Positions 1 to 8,042 of a DNA stretch of 64,000 bases are shown here, one piece after another; the stretch's first letter is position 1, and every line of letters starts with the position of its first letter. The stretch is taken from positions 67,344 to 131,343 of the forward strand of contig CAJJKY010000004.1 in assembly GCA_905188195.1 (NCBI GenBank). The letters are read 5' to 3'. A model generated the notes under the pieces. The model saw nothing but the letters and a program-made list of their open reading frames with translations. It had not been told where the DNA came from and made no database searches. Source of the DNA: Streptococcus parasanguinis. Its GTDB lineage: Bacteria > Bacillota > Bacilli > Lactobacillales > Streptococcaceae. Made by a program: the position numbers and the translations under genes.

Positions 1-5
1 TTTGC

Positions 6-761
6 TCATTTTTCTTCCTTTACAGTTACATACTTCTTTCTTGCAATCATGATTACTAAACTAATAATAAGAATTTTACTGACTAGAGATAGCCATACCT
101 CTTCATTCACTAGAATCTGAGACAAGGAATTGATACAGGCATGGGTCATGACACAGAGCCATAAATTTTGCGTTTTATGATACAAGGCCGATAAGATAAA
201 GCAGTTAGTTAGCAGACCTACTAGAAACGGAAACAAATGAATGACAGCTAAAGAACCGTCGATATAAAAGTATAGTAGATGCCAACTAGACCAAGCTAAA
301 AAGGTGATCAAAGTAGCTGAAAAATAAGGTATTTTTTCCTCCAAAGTTGGTTGAAAGAAATAACGCCAGCCAATTTCTTCAATCCCACCGAAAAGAAGAG
401 CCTTAAAAAAGAGTACTACTGGCAAGACCAACGATTGAGTGGTGATCTTACCACCTAAGATAAATGGGAAAAAGTCAAGCAACAAGAAAAAGAGCACTAA
501 ACAATAATTTGCCAAACTGTCTTTGACTTGAAAAAAATCTTTTAGAACTTGTTTGAAACTAGATTGATGGTAACTAATGCTTGCAAGACTGCCCCACAAA
601 GCTGATGACAAGCCACCTAAAACAACAGCGATCATCCCCATTGGTGATGTAAAATCAACCTTGACTCCTCCTGCTCTTAAAAACCACACCAGAAGGCTGA
701 CTCCTAATACTTGACCAAAGGTCCCTATCAAATACATGGATAGGGCTTGCTTTCTACTCAT
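6..761 (-). CDS. CPBP-family intramembrane metalloprotease (Abi/Rce1-like)
   Basis: A 251-residue multi-pass membrane protein. The three CPBP motifs are visible: EEIGWR at about residues 128-133, a WSSWH segment near 157-161 and THACIN near 206-211. These glutamates and histidines are the expected zinc and catalytic residues of Rce1-type proteases. In streptococci such proteins are often linked to bacteriocin self-immunity, but no bacteriocin genes are seen here, so the substrate is unknown. The stop codon overlaps an ATG at position 9 (ATGA), which suggests a translationally coupled minus-strand gene continuing beyond the left edge. Confidence 0.85.
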   Translation of the reverse strand: MSRKQALSMYLIGTFGQVLGVSLLVWFLRAGGVKVDFTSPMGMIAVVLGGLSSALWGSLASISYHQSSFKQVLKDFFQVKDSLANYCLVLFFLLLDFFPFILGGKITTQSLVLPVVLFFKALLFGGIEEIGWRYFFQPTLEEKIPYFSATLITFLAWSSWHLLYFYIDGSLAVIHLFPFLVGLLTNCFILSALYHKTQNLWLCVMTHACINSLSQILVNEEVWLSLVSKILIISLVIMIARKKYVTVKEEK

Positions 762-783
762 TCGCGATTCCTTTTTCTTTCAA

Positions 784-1200
784 TTAATTTCCAGCGCTAT
801 CTACCTTAAACCCATACTTGCCTGCATTTCGTTTGAGCTTCTCAACCAGAGCTTCATTCCGCTTACTTTTTCCAAAAAAGAAGGGAATAGTCTTTCCATT
901 TCTGAGTTCGATATAGAAAGCATAGCGAGCCCCACCACCAGATCGTCCACGAAAAATTGCATAGGTGATTTGCTTGATCTCTTTCAGTGGGATGCTGCGA
1001 CGACTAAAACACAGAGCGACATGGATATAGAAGATTCCACGGCTAATATGGAAAGGGGCAAAGAAGGGACCTCCACTACGTCTCACAATTGCCCTTCTTC
1101 TAATGAAAAGGAAAACAGTGAAAAAGAGCAAGAAAACGAGCACATATAGAATCGGAGCATACTCCATTATCTTTCTAAATTCTAACACGCTGTCCTTCAT
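784..1200 (-). CDS. Small membrane-anchored hypothetical protein
   Basis: A protein of up to 138 residues with one clear transmembrane segment near residues 14-33, an Arg-rich stretch after it and a basic, beta-rich C-terminal domain that resembles small PH-like or YcxB-like membrane proteins; that resemblance is only an impression. The ATG at 1200 has AGAGG directly against it, too close for good initiation. A GTG 12 bases further in has AAGGA four bases upstream, and an in-frame ATG begins at residue 12, so the true start is uncertain. It lies 3 bases behind the lipoprotein gene and is probably co-transcribed with it. Confidence 0.6.
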   Translation of the reverse strand: MKDSVLEFRKIMEYAPILYVLVFLLFFTVFLFIRRRAIVRRSGGPFFAPFHISRGIFYIHVALCFSRRSIPLKEIKQITYAIFRGRSGGGARYAFYIELRNGKTIPFFFGKSKRNEALVEKLKRNAGKYGFKVDSAGN

Positions 1201-1203
1201 CCT

Positions 1204-2091
1204 CTACTTCATCTCAACCCATTTTTCATTATCCATGATAAAGGGCTTAGCTAGACCTTCGCCTGTGTAGTCTTGGTATTTGGTCTCCAAGTATTTGTAG
1301 ACATCTTCCTTAGTCGCAAACTTGATGGCTTGATAGGGCTCTTCAAAGGTTAGCTTTTCAACAAAGAGATAGCCGTCCTTGGCAGGAACCAAGACACCGA
1401 CGTGACCGACAAAAAGGGCATTGCCATCTAAGTTATCATGAACAATAACGGAAAGCATGCGCGCATTTTCATTGAACTTGAAATGAGCAAAATACTCTTC
1501 CATCTTCTTGGCATGTACCCTGACATCCGTTGTCGCCTCTGTCGGAACCCGTGAATACAGAATGTTAAAGGCTTCCTTGTCTGCCTCATCGAAGATCTTC
1601 CCTTTGTCAATGGCATCATTGTCCACAAATAAAAGTTCACTATCCGCTTTCATCTTAGGAATCTCGATACGATTCTTCAGAAGAGTATAGCTATTGATCC
1701 GGCAGTTGGTCCCGACGAAATCGCCCTTTTTCTTGGTCCACAAGTCACTGATCTTCTCAACATTGTAGTCTGTTTTCTTGAAGGTGCTGAAGTCACCTGT
1801 CAAGCCGACCGAGCCGACAATGCTATCGTAATCTGTTACCAGACCCAAAAACTTGTCTACACTGTCCTGATCCAAATAAGCAGACAAGAGAGTCCGCACT
1901 TCTTCGACACTCGCCTTGCTGTTGAGGTTGCTGTAGGTGCCCTTGTAGTGCTCCTTATCTGAACTAGATTTCTGCACAGTGGAACTTTCCTGTTTTTCCT
2001 TGGATTGCTTTTGGTTGCTCCCACAAGCCGCTAAAGCAAAGATCGCCAAGACGCAGCTAGTAAGAAGCATGATTTTTTTAGATGGTTTCAT
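1204..2091 (-). CDS. Putative lipoprotein of unknown function
   Basis: Starting at the ATG at 2091, which has AGAAGGA nine bases upstream, gives 295 residues. The first ~22 residues form a lipoprotein signal peptide ending in LAACGS, so the mature protein should be anchored to the outer face of the membrane through Cys. A Lys/Ser-rich linker follows, then a ~240-residue soluble domain I do not recognise. An ATG 36 bases further upstream is also in frame but would put charged residues before the signal peptide. The gene begins about 190 bases downstream of a strong terminator, so it probably has its own promoter. Confidence 0.75.
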   Translation of the reverse strand: MKPSKKIMLLTSCVLAIFALAACGSNQKQSKEKQESSTVQKSSSDKEHYKGTYSNLNSKASVEEVRTLLSAYLDQDSVDKFLGLVTDYDSIVGSVGLTGDFSTFKKTDYNVEKISDLWTKKKGDFVGTNCRINSYTLLKNRIEIPKMKADSELLFVDNDAIDKGKIFDEADKEAFNILYSRVPTEATTDVRVHAKKMEEYFAHFKFNENARMLSVIVHDNLDGNALFVGHVGVLVPAKDGYLFVEKLTFEEPYQAIKFATKEDVYKYLETKYQDYTGEGLAKPFIMDNEKWVEMK

Positions 2092-2273
2092 AAAATGGTT
2101 CCTTCTAATAATTGTTGTAAGAATCATCTATTTTAAAGTTTCTTTGCTTCATTATATCAATAAATAGATTGAAACAGAAAGAAAAAACATTTTACTTTTA
2201 CACTGAGAATGCTAGCATTAAAATAGCTGCGGTGTTATTGACTGATGAAAAGTTGGCGATCTACTCTAATAAG

Positions 2274-2326
2274 AAAAAAGACAATATTAGAATTCTGGAA
2301 TTCAGAAAACTAATATTATCTTTTTT
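2274..2326. terminator. Strong bidirectional rho-independent terminator
   Basis: An almost perfect hairpin at 2280-2320: an 11-bp outer stem, a 2x2 internal loop, then a 5-bp TTCTG/CAGAA stem. It is bordered by six A on the left and six T on the right, so it can stop transcription both ways. On the minus strand it ends the AAA+ ATPase operon. Confidence 0.85.
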
Positions 2327-2379
2327 ATGTCAAACAAGCTTAATTTTTCAATAAAAACAATAGTATATGAAGATCATTC

Positions 2380-3726
2380 TTAATGAACAATAATATCTTC
2401 AGACTTTATAATATTTAATTCTTCATCAGAAATATCATTATATTGTGACAATCGATTCGCTTGGTTGGTAAAAGTCTTCTCAAAAAGATTTCTCATTTCC
2501 CTACCATTTGCAAAGTTCTCACTTTTTTCATTACTTAATTTGCTAAGGTATTGTGTTAAATAATCCCTTGCGTCACTAGACAATCTCATATCATTTAATT
2601 TACAGAACAACTCAAAAATATCTAGAAGTTCATTTGGTGAATAATCTTCAAATGTAATACTTTTATTGAATCGAGATTTTAAACCTGGATTTGATTCTAA
2701 AAATCTATTCATGGGCTCTGAATAACCCGCAACAATTACAACAAAATCTTCACGCTGGTCCTCCATGGCTTTTAAAAGTGTATCAATAGATTCTTGTCCA
2801 AAATCATTTTCTCCTTTAGCCAAAGTATAGGCTTCATCAATAAATAGTACTCCTCCCATAGCTTCATTAATTTTCTCCTGAGTCTTAATTGCAGTTTGTC
2901 CAACATATCCTGCTACTAAACCAGATCTATCAACTTCAACTAATTGTCCTTTTTCTAACACACCCAATTTTTTATAAATTTTTGAAAGTAGTCTTGCAAC
3001 TGTTGTTTTGCCTGTCCCAGGATTTCCCAAAAAAACTAAATGCTTAGAAACTTGGGGTACCTTAAACCCTCTACTTTCTCTTAATTTATTAATTTTTAAT
3101 ATATTTACTAAAGAGCTCACCTCTTCTTTTACACCTGCTAGACCGATCAATTCATTCAGTTCATTTAATAAATCCTCCAAAGATTCTTCTTGATCGTCAT
3201 CTTTTTTATTACCATCAATTGATGTCTTATTATGTATTTCTTCATTTTTTATTATACTATTATCTAAATTTTCAAAAGCAATATTTTGAGATTCTTTATT
3301 TAACTCAGTGTACTCTTTAAGCATCTTTAAATAATTCATAAATTTTTCTTTATCAACAGTATTTTCATCTTGTTTATTTAAAGAGTAGTACTTTCCAATT
3401 TCATAGATTGTTGAAATAAATAATGACTCAATATGTGAAACCCTATTACTACTTATTTCTTTACTAAGATTAAAAAGTAATTTAAAAAATCTAGGTGTTT
3501 CTATCTCTTGAACTTTCGGATAAAGGTCAGAGTATGAAGTGTTTAGATATGTAATTTTAAAAAGAGATATTCTTTCTTCTGAATCCTCACTAGAAATGTA
3601 ATGAATAAAAGATAAAATATCTTCTATCATCATCCTATCTATATCTTCTATATCTTTTGAAGATGTCTTGATTGTATTACAGATGAATAATAAGCTATCA
3701 AGGGAATTTTTAATATCAATATTCAT
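2380..3726 (-). CDS. AAA+ ATPase, CbbX/SpoVK (CbxX/CfqX) type
   Basis: About 448 residues from the ATG at 3726, which has GAGG six bases upstream; a GTG at 3738 is an alternative start. Counting from that GTG, residues 1-190 are an unrecognised helical, acidic region and 200-450 are one AAA+ module: Walker A GNPGTGKTT (238-246), a pore-loop-like GYVGQT (277-282), Walker B GGVLFIDEAY (295-304), and NPGLKSRF with a likely arginine finger (R356). CbbX, SpoVK and EccA proteins remodel or unfold partners using ATP, but no Rubisco, sporulation or ESX genes are near. It is the last gene of a coupled three-gene operon, beginning 8 bases after its neighbour. Base composition is clearly AT-richer than the flanks. 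The function is unknown; a defence or conflict role is only a hypothesis. Confidence 0.85.
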   Translation of the reverse strand: MNIDIKNSLDSLLFICNTIKTSSKDIEDIDRMMIEDILSFIHYISSEDSEERISLFKITYLNTSYSDLYPKVQEIETPRFFKLLFNLSKEISSNRVSHIESLFISTIYEIGKYYSLNKQDENTVDKEKFMNYLKMLKEYTELNKESQNIAFENLDNSIIKNEEIHNKTSIDGNKKDDDQEESLEDLLNELNELIGLAGVKEEVSSLVNILKINKLRESRGFKVPQVSKHLVFLGNPGTGKTTVARLLSKIYKKLGVLEKGQLVEVDRSGLVAGYVGQTAIKTQEKINEAMGGVLFIDEAYTLAKGENDFGQESIDTLLKAMEDQREDFVVIVAGYSEPMNRFLESNPGLKSRFNKSITFEDYSPNELLDIFELFCKLNDMRLSSDARDYLTQYLSKLSNEKSENFANGREMRNLFEKTFTNQANRLSQYNDISDEELNIIKSEDIIVH

Positions 3727-3734
3727 AGGTTTCC

Positions 3735-4799
3735 TCACACCAAAAGAAGCTCTGCTTGTTTTATTACATTCTTGTAGATATCTGATATTTCTTTACTATC
3801 TTGATCTTTAAAGGTATCTCTAATAGTTTCATCTATCAGTTCTTTCATTTCTCTTGTACTGTTTTCACGGATAGCCTCCAAAACATGAATTTCTCCTACA
3901 CACTTAATCAATTCCTGATTATCGACAACTTCCTGAAAAGCTTCATTAACTCTATCAATTAGTTCAGTATAATATATATCGACGCCAATAGTATCTAAAT
4001 CCGTCTCAAATACAGCGTAATCCTGCAATTTCTCTATAAACCACTCTTCAGTTAATTCATTATAGATGCTCATCCATTTATCATGTGACGAATGCCAAAC
4101 ATCTGTATCTATTAGAATATTATGATTATTAAAATAATATTGCTCATCAAAATATTTTAAAGCAACAGTAAACATTGAAAGAAGTGAAAAGATGGAAACG
4201 ATTAGTAGATGATTATTTGATGCAATGTCTTTTCTAAATAAGTCTGTTAGTAATTTTAAAGCAGTGTATAGTTTTTGAACTAAAAAACGCATTTGTTCTT
4301 CAGAATATGGCTGTTGACGACGTCTGCAATCAAGCATATCGGTATACTCACCTAGAACTTTTTCAAATTCATAAATAGCACGAACATCATGCTCCTGTTT
4401 GACTACATTTTTTAATTCATCAAATTGAAGCTTCATCTCTGAGCTAATATTATCAAGTTTTTCATACATAATAGCGAATCCAGCACTCGTGGCTGCTAAG
4501 TTTAAACCATTCATCACAATCCCTAATTTACTTACCGATGCAAGTTGTTGGATATTATGCATGGTAATTTGAGATATATTCATTTGATCATTAAGCATAT
4601 TGGAAAAATTTTTATTAAAAACTCCAATTGCTTTTTCACTAATCTCTTTATTTCCCTTTTGTACAATATCACTTAATGCAACTTTTTGAAATGCTTTGAT
4701 TCTATTTTTTTGCCCTCTAACAACTATTTCAATAATTCCTTTATCGTTTTTAAACTGATTAAATTGTTTCAAATAATCAATTACTAGTGTTTTATTCAT
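3735..4799 (-). CDS. Unknown protein with two hydrophobic segments, middle gene of AAA+ island
   Basis: A 354-residue protein I do not recognise. Hydrophobic stretches occur at about residues 90-112 (Gly/Ala-rich) and 200-220. Between them lies a charged helical region that could form a coiled coil. This layout would suit a membrane-associated effector or a scaffold for the AAA+ partner. The ATG has GGAG nine bases upstream, and the gene start overlaps the end of the preceding gene by 8 bases, so translation is probably coupled. Codon and base use are AT-rich like both neighbours, which suggests the three genes arrived together. Confidence 0.7.
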   Translation of the reverse strand: MNKTLVIDYLKQFNQFKNDKGIIEIVVRGQKNRIKAFQKVALSDIVQKGNKEISEKAIGVFNKNFSNMLNDQMNISQITMHNIQQLASVSKLGIVMNGLNLAATSAGFAIMYEKLDNISSEMKLQFDELKNVVKQEHDVRAIYEFEKVLGEYTDMLDCRRRQQPYSEEQMRFLVQKLYTALKLLTDLFRKDIASNNHLLIVSIFSLLSMFTVALKYFDEQYYFNNHNILIDTDVWHSSHDKWMSIYNELTEEWFIEKLQDYAVFETDLDTIGVDIYYTELIDRVNEAFQEVVDNQELIKCVGEIHVLEAIRENSTREMKELIDETIRDTFKDQDSKEISDIYKNVIKQAELLLV

Positions 4800-5454
4800 T
4801 ACTGTACTCTCCTATAATTCTTGCATCTTTGATCTTGTTAAGAAATATAATGGACAGAATTAATGAACAAACTTCGAAACTATAGAACCCTTTATCCTTT
4901 ATGATTCCTTGACTTTTTTTATTAAAAATTGAAAATAAATCTTCTTCTAATATACTTTCCATACATGGAATTATGATCATTTCATCAAGACACCTGGTTG
5001 AAAAATCAAAATTGGTAACCTCTTTATTATTTTGTTTTACAATCTCTACAAGAAGGCACATCAAAATTCTATTATAATCTATTATTTGTCTCACATTATT
5101 AAACTTTAAAGCTCTTAATTGTTTAGCTTTTTCAAAATATCTTTTAGTCCTTGGAACTATAACAGACGTTATATCCTTATTCTTTCTGGTTGTTTTTTCT
5201 GGTACTCTTTTTGCAACGAAATTTTCTAAATGATTAAAATAGAATTCTAGTATTTTTTCAAATTTTTTATTATTTTTTAACTCAACCTTTTCAAAATAGT
5301 CAGTAATTTTCTCTGCTAAAATCTCTCTTGTGATTGAGCCATCTTGGATAAATTTAAAGTCAAAATAATCAGCAATCAGTGTATCTTTTAAATAAAGAAA
5401 TGATTTTGACTCAAGTTCAATCACACATTCTTTTATAATTTCTCTGTAATCCAT
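4792..5454 (-). CDS. Unknown protein, first gene of AAA+ island
   Basis: A 220-residue, Lys/Ile/Phe-rich, mainly helical protein with no family I can name. It has no signal peptide; a hydrophobic patch near residues 195-207 could be a buried helix. AGAGG lies about seven bases before the ATG. As the promoter-proximal gene of the island it could be a sensor or substrate adaptor for the ATPase, but that is inference from position only. Confidence 0.7.
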   Translation of the reverse strand: MDYREIIKECVIELESKSFLYLKDTLIADYFDFKFIQDGSITREILAEKITDYFEKVELKNNKKFEKILEFYFNHLENFVAKRVPEKTTRKNKDITSVIVPRTKRYFEKAKQLRALKFNNVRQIIDYNRILMCLLVEIVKQNNKEVTNFDFSTRCLDEMIIIPCMESILEEDLFSIFNKKSQGIIKDKGFYSFEVCSLILSIIFLNKIKDARIIGEYSNE

Positions 5455-5508
5455 AATAACCTCTTTTTCAATGAAACACTTTATTCCTCTTGAACTACTT
5501 TAATTAGT

Positions 5509-5570
5509 ATTATATCATGAAATATTGTTCATTTTTATTTACTAGTGTAAAAGTCTTCATACTAGTAAAC
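5509..5570 (-). promoter_or_regulatory. Promoter -10 and upstream inverted repeat of the AAA+ island
   Basis: A minus-strand TATAAT lies at 5509-5514, about 55 bases before the first island gene; no good -35 is visible at the usual distance. Just upstream is a perfect 9-bp inverted repeat, TTTACTAGT (5539-5547) and ACTAGTAAA (5562-5570), with a 14-base spacer. Its position suits a regulator-binding site. The weak -35 would fit activated transcription. Confidence 0.45.
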
Positions 5571-5571
5571 A

Positions 5572-5602
5572 AAAAAGCGACTGCATTTCAACTGCAATCA
5601 CT
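5572..5602 (-). terminator. Terminator of the 103-residue protein gene
   Basis: A 9-bp stem (5578-5586 with 5594-5602, including two G-T pairs) and a 7-base loop, followed on the minus strand by six T. Confidence 0.7.
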
Positions 5603-5643
5603 CATTCTATGTGAAATAAAAAATAACAAAGTGTTATAAAAGA

Positions 5644-5955
5644 TTATTTAATCTTGTGTTTGTTCATCTTTTCTTCAAAGATGGCTGTCATAATCTTTCG
5701 GAGCTCTTCTCCTTCTTTTTCAGGAAGGTCGCCTTGACGTTTCGCCACTGCATAGAGTTCAGGGTATTGCTTGGCTACACGCTCAACTGTCTTGGTCGTC
5801 GCATGCCCTCTGACAAAGAAAGGAATGCGTTTGATCCATTCTTGCGGTACAAGAGCCAGCAACTTCTTACCTGCTTCTTTATCAGAAATCTCAGCTGTGC
5901 TCAATCCTTGCTTGATTTGTTCTTGTTCTTGTTCTGTAAAATCTTTTAATTCCAT
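5644..5955 (-). CDS. Small conserved hypothetical protein (intact paralogue)
   Basis: A 103-residue, charged, probably helical cytosolic protein I cannot assign to a family. The C-terminal two thirds (IKRIPFFVR... to NKHKIK) is closely similar to the product at 18069-18263, which has lost its N terminus. The pair is therefore duplicated within the window, and this copy is the intact one. It stands alone with its own terminator. Confidence 0.7.
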   Translation of the reverse strand: MELKDFTEQEQEQIKQGLSTAEISDKEAGKKLLALVPQEWIKRIPFFVRGHATTKTVERVAKQYPELYAVAKRQGDLPEKEGEELRKIMTAIFEEKMNKHKIK

Positions 5956-6114
5956 TTAAAACTCCTCATTCTCCTATTTTGTTTATCTAAGAGCACATTA
6001 TACACTTATGTAGTGAAAACTACAACTAAAGGAACCGAAAAATAGAGCAAGGGCAAGTCATCCCTCACTCTATCTCTTAATCGTAAAATCTTATGAAGGA
6101 TATTAATTTCCGAT

Positions 6115-6450
6115 TTACTGTGGAGCATCACCCTTTTGCTTTAAATAATAGTCACTTGCCTCAGTTAGTTTTTTATAATAATGATCGTAACTCTTACTAA
6201 ATTGTCTAATCAGCGGAATAGCGACCTCATAGTAGTGATGGTCCATCAAAAATGTTTTCAGTTGATCTTGAATATTTTTCATTGGACTTGTTTTGTAATC
6301 ATCACTGTTCAAATAGCGATCATAAATAGAAATTGTGTCCTTATTTTCATTATGCCACTTTTCATTACTTTCTATCGTAGCTATTTTAGTTTCATCAGCC
6401 TCTTTTAAGTTCTTCAAATCAATAGTAAAATTATTGTTTAATTTAACCAA
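6115..6450 (-). CDS. Hypothetical protein, doubtful TTG start overlapping the Ltp-like gene
   Basis: An open frame of 111 residues, acidic/basic mixed and helical, with no recognised domain. Its only early start is a TTG inside the last codons of the upstream gene, giving a 13-base overlap, and no Shine-Dalgarno sequence is evident; the next ATG is at residue 57. It could be a translationally coupled partner, or the tail of a larger protein cut off by a frameshift at the junction. Confidence 0.4.
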   Translation of the reverse strand: MVKLNNNFTIDLKNLKEADETKIATIESNEKWHNENKDTISIYDRYLNSDDYKTSPMKNIQDQLKTFLMDHHYYEVAIPLIRQFSKSYDHYYKKLTEASDYYLKQKGDAPQ

Positions 6451-7025
6451 TCTACTTGAGCATGTTCTATTGCGTACTCCGCTTCCTCTTGAGTAAATTT
6501 TCTATTTTCAACAAGTATTTCTAATAACCTTTCTTTCGAAATATTGCCACCGTTTGCAGAAGATTCCGCTTCTTTCACAGCTTCCTCTTTCCAATCGAAA
6601 TGAACTTTTTCTATAGCATAGTCAGCCTCTTCTGGAGTAAATAGATCAACATCTACAAGTTGCCCAACTAACTTTTCTTTTGAATAATGAAACTTTTGAT
6701 ATGATTTTGCTCTTAAAACAGCCTGCTCTTTCCAGTCTATATTAAGCTTATTGACAGCGGACTGGGAAGTATACTCTGAATACCTGCCATACTTAGTAAG
6801 ATAATTTTTAATTTGTTGCTTCGATAAAGGAGATTTCTCTGACCAAGATTTAGCTTTTGCATATGCCCTTGTACTTACTGGTACTAGTAAATTTTCTTTC
6901 GGTTCTGGAAAGCTTGATCTATTATGAAATTTTTCATAATCTCTATAATAACCACTTAACACAATAGCTACAAATCCCACCATCAATCCAAACATCGCAA
7001 AAATAAATATAAAAAATTTTTTCAT
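6438..7025 (-). CDS. Ltp-family host-surface protein with repeated helical domains
   Basis: A 195-residue protein with an N-terminal transmembrane anchor (about residues 3-25) and no lipobox Cys. Behind a linker are three copies of the Ltp repeat, with markers such as LNIDWKEQA, FTPEEADYAI...DWKEEA and FTQEEAEYAI...DWLN near residues 70-105, 110-150 and 160-195. Ltp proteins (host cell surface-exposed lipoprotein family), first described in phage TP-J34, block superinfecting phage DNA entry. Here the protein would be membrane-anchored instead of lipid-anchored. A role in phage exclusion is inferred from the family. Confidence 0.75.
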   Translation of the reverse strand: MKKFFIFIFAMFGLMVGFVAIVLSGYYRDYEKFHNRSSFPEPKENLLVPVSTRAYAKAKSWSEKSPLSKQQIKNYLTKYGRYSEYTSQSAVNKLNIDWKEQAVLRAKSYQKFHYSKEKLVGQLVDVDLFTPEEADYAIEKVHFDWKEEAVKEAESSANGGNISKERLLEILVENRKFTQEEAEYAIEHAQVDWLN

Positions 7026-7173
7026 AATGTATACCTTTACTTGTTTTTAGTCTAATTTGTTATTTTGTGCTTAATAAAACAATATTGTCACTCAACACTA
7101 GGAGAATTAACTTCTCCAGTCACTCAAAACAATTCCTATAGAATCCTTCAATAACGGTTTTATTAATCCCTGT

Positions 7174-7359
7174 TTAAATATAGCAACTCATTCTTAATGA
7201 TGTTAAAAAATGAGTTGGTTCCATAAAAGACTCAACATTTGTGACAGGACCACCAGGCAATGTCATTCCTTGCCTAGACTCTTTCTCACGATCAATAACA
7301 AGAACTCTATCGCCGTCTCTTACCATACAAAGATTTGTAAACTCAACGATCTCATTCAT
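7174..7359 (-). pseudogene. Truncated NUDIX (MutT-like) hydrolase remnant
   Basis: The first ~45 residues (MNEIVEFTNLCMVRDGD, then TLPGGPV) match the N-terminal strand region and PGG(H)V segment that starts the Nudix box in MutT-like 8-oxo-dGTP hydrolases. The frame then runs into unrelated sequence and stops at residue 61, before the REXXEE core. The catalytic motif is missing, so this is a deletion relic. Confidence 0.65.
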
Positions 7360-7419
7360 ACAGATACTTCCTAACTATGTTTGTCTTTTTCTTTAAGGAT
7401 AGGATAAACAATCTCTACC

Positions 7420-7938
7420 CTATTCTTCTTTTAGTTGCACTTGCGTATGGGCTAGCAGGTCTCCAAGATGCCTCTTATCTTTCCTAAACAGCGTCATTGC
7501 CAGTAGCAAAACTGCGAGGAGAGTCGCCGAAATAGAGAGGATAATGGATAATCCATCAAAATTACTATAGAAGCCATGAATCGTGCCCATATGACCGAGT
7601 TGCCAAGGTAAAAATTTAATGGTGTTTCTGATCAAGCTAGCCTGAACTGTTTTTTTCTGGTAGACCAGCTCAAGTCCCGCTTTTGTCTTCCCCAAGCTCC
7701 CATTTTTTGCATAATCCAAATATATAAACAGGAGGGCGATTGGCAAAATAGAGGTGAAAAATACAAGCCACTGCGACTGAATTTCTGTAAACTCTGGGAC
7801 ACCATTAAAAAAAATGATGTAAATAAGCATCGAAACTATAAACAGAAAAACTAAATAAGTTAGAATGAAAAGATAATCGAATAGAAATTCCATCATTCTT
7901 TTTTTAAAAAAAATAGGATTGATTGCTAACATCTTCAT
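7420..7938 (-). CDS. RDD-family membrane protein
   Basis: 172 residues from the ATG at 7938, chosen because a strong AAAGGGGGAG lies seven bases upstream (a start 21 bases earlier lacks one). Four hydrophobic segments are visible, near residues 18-42, 58-75, 128-150 and a shorter one. RDD-type features are the early Arg in FFKKRMMEF, the DY of FDYLF and the GSLGKTKAGL loop. RDD proteins are small membrane proteins of mostly unknown transport role. A decayed copy of the 5' end is found at about 19072-19132. Confidence 0.75.
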   Translation of the reverse strand: MKMLAINPIFFKKRMMEFLFDYLFILTYLVFLFIVSMLIYIIFFNGVPEFTEIQSQWLVFFTSILPIALLFIYLDYAKNGSLGKTKAGLELVYQKKTVQASLIRNTIKFLPWQLGHMGTIHGFYSNFDGLSIILSISATLLAVLLLAMTLFRKDKRHLGDLLAHTQVQLKEE

Positions 7939-8002
7939 CACCGTCTCCCCCTTTCTCATCTCCTATTATAATATAAGGGTACGAATAAAGAAACCATTTA
8001 TA

Positions 8003-8040
8003 AAAGAAGACTGAAATATCTCAATTTCAGTCTTCTTTCT
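8003..8040. terminator. Bidirectional terminator after the neopullulanase gene
   Basis: A perfect 13-bp stem (8005-8017 with 8024-8036) and a 6-base loop. T-rich tracts follow in both directions. It ends the minus-strand amylase gene. Confidence 0.85.
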
Positions 8041-8042
8041 TA

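Noticed and set aside
736..1149. 137-codon plus-strand frame
   Set aside because: Antisense to the small membrane protein gene; low-complexity Ser/Glu tail typical of a shadow frame.
2169..2354. Plus-strand 61-codon open frame
   Set aside because: It runs straight through a perfect bidirectional terminator, has no ribosome site and resembles no protein.
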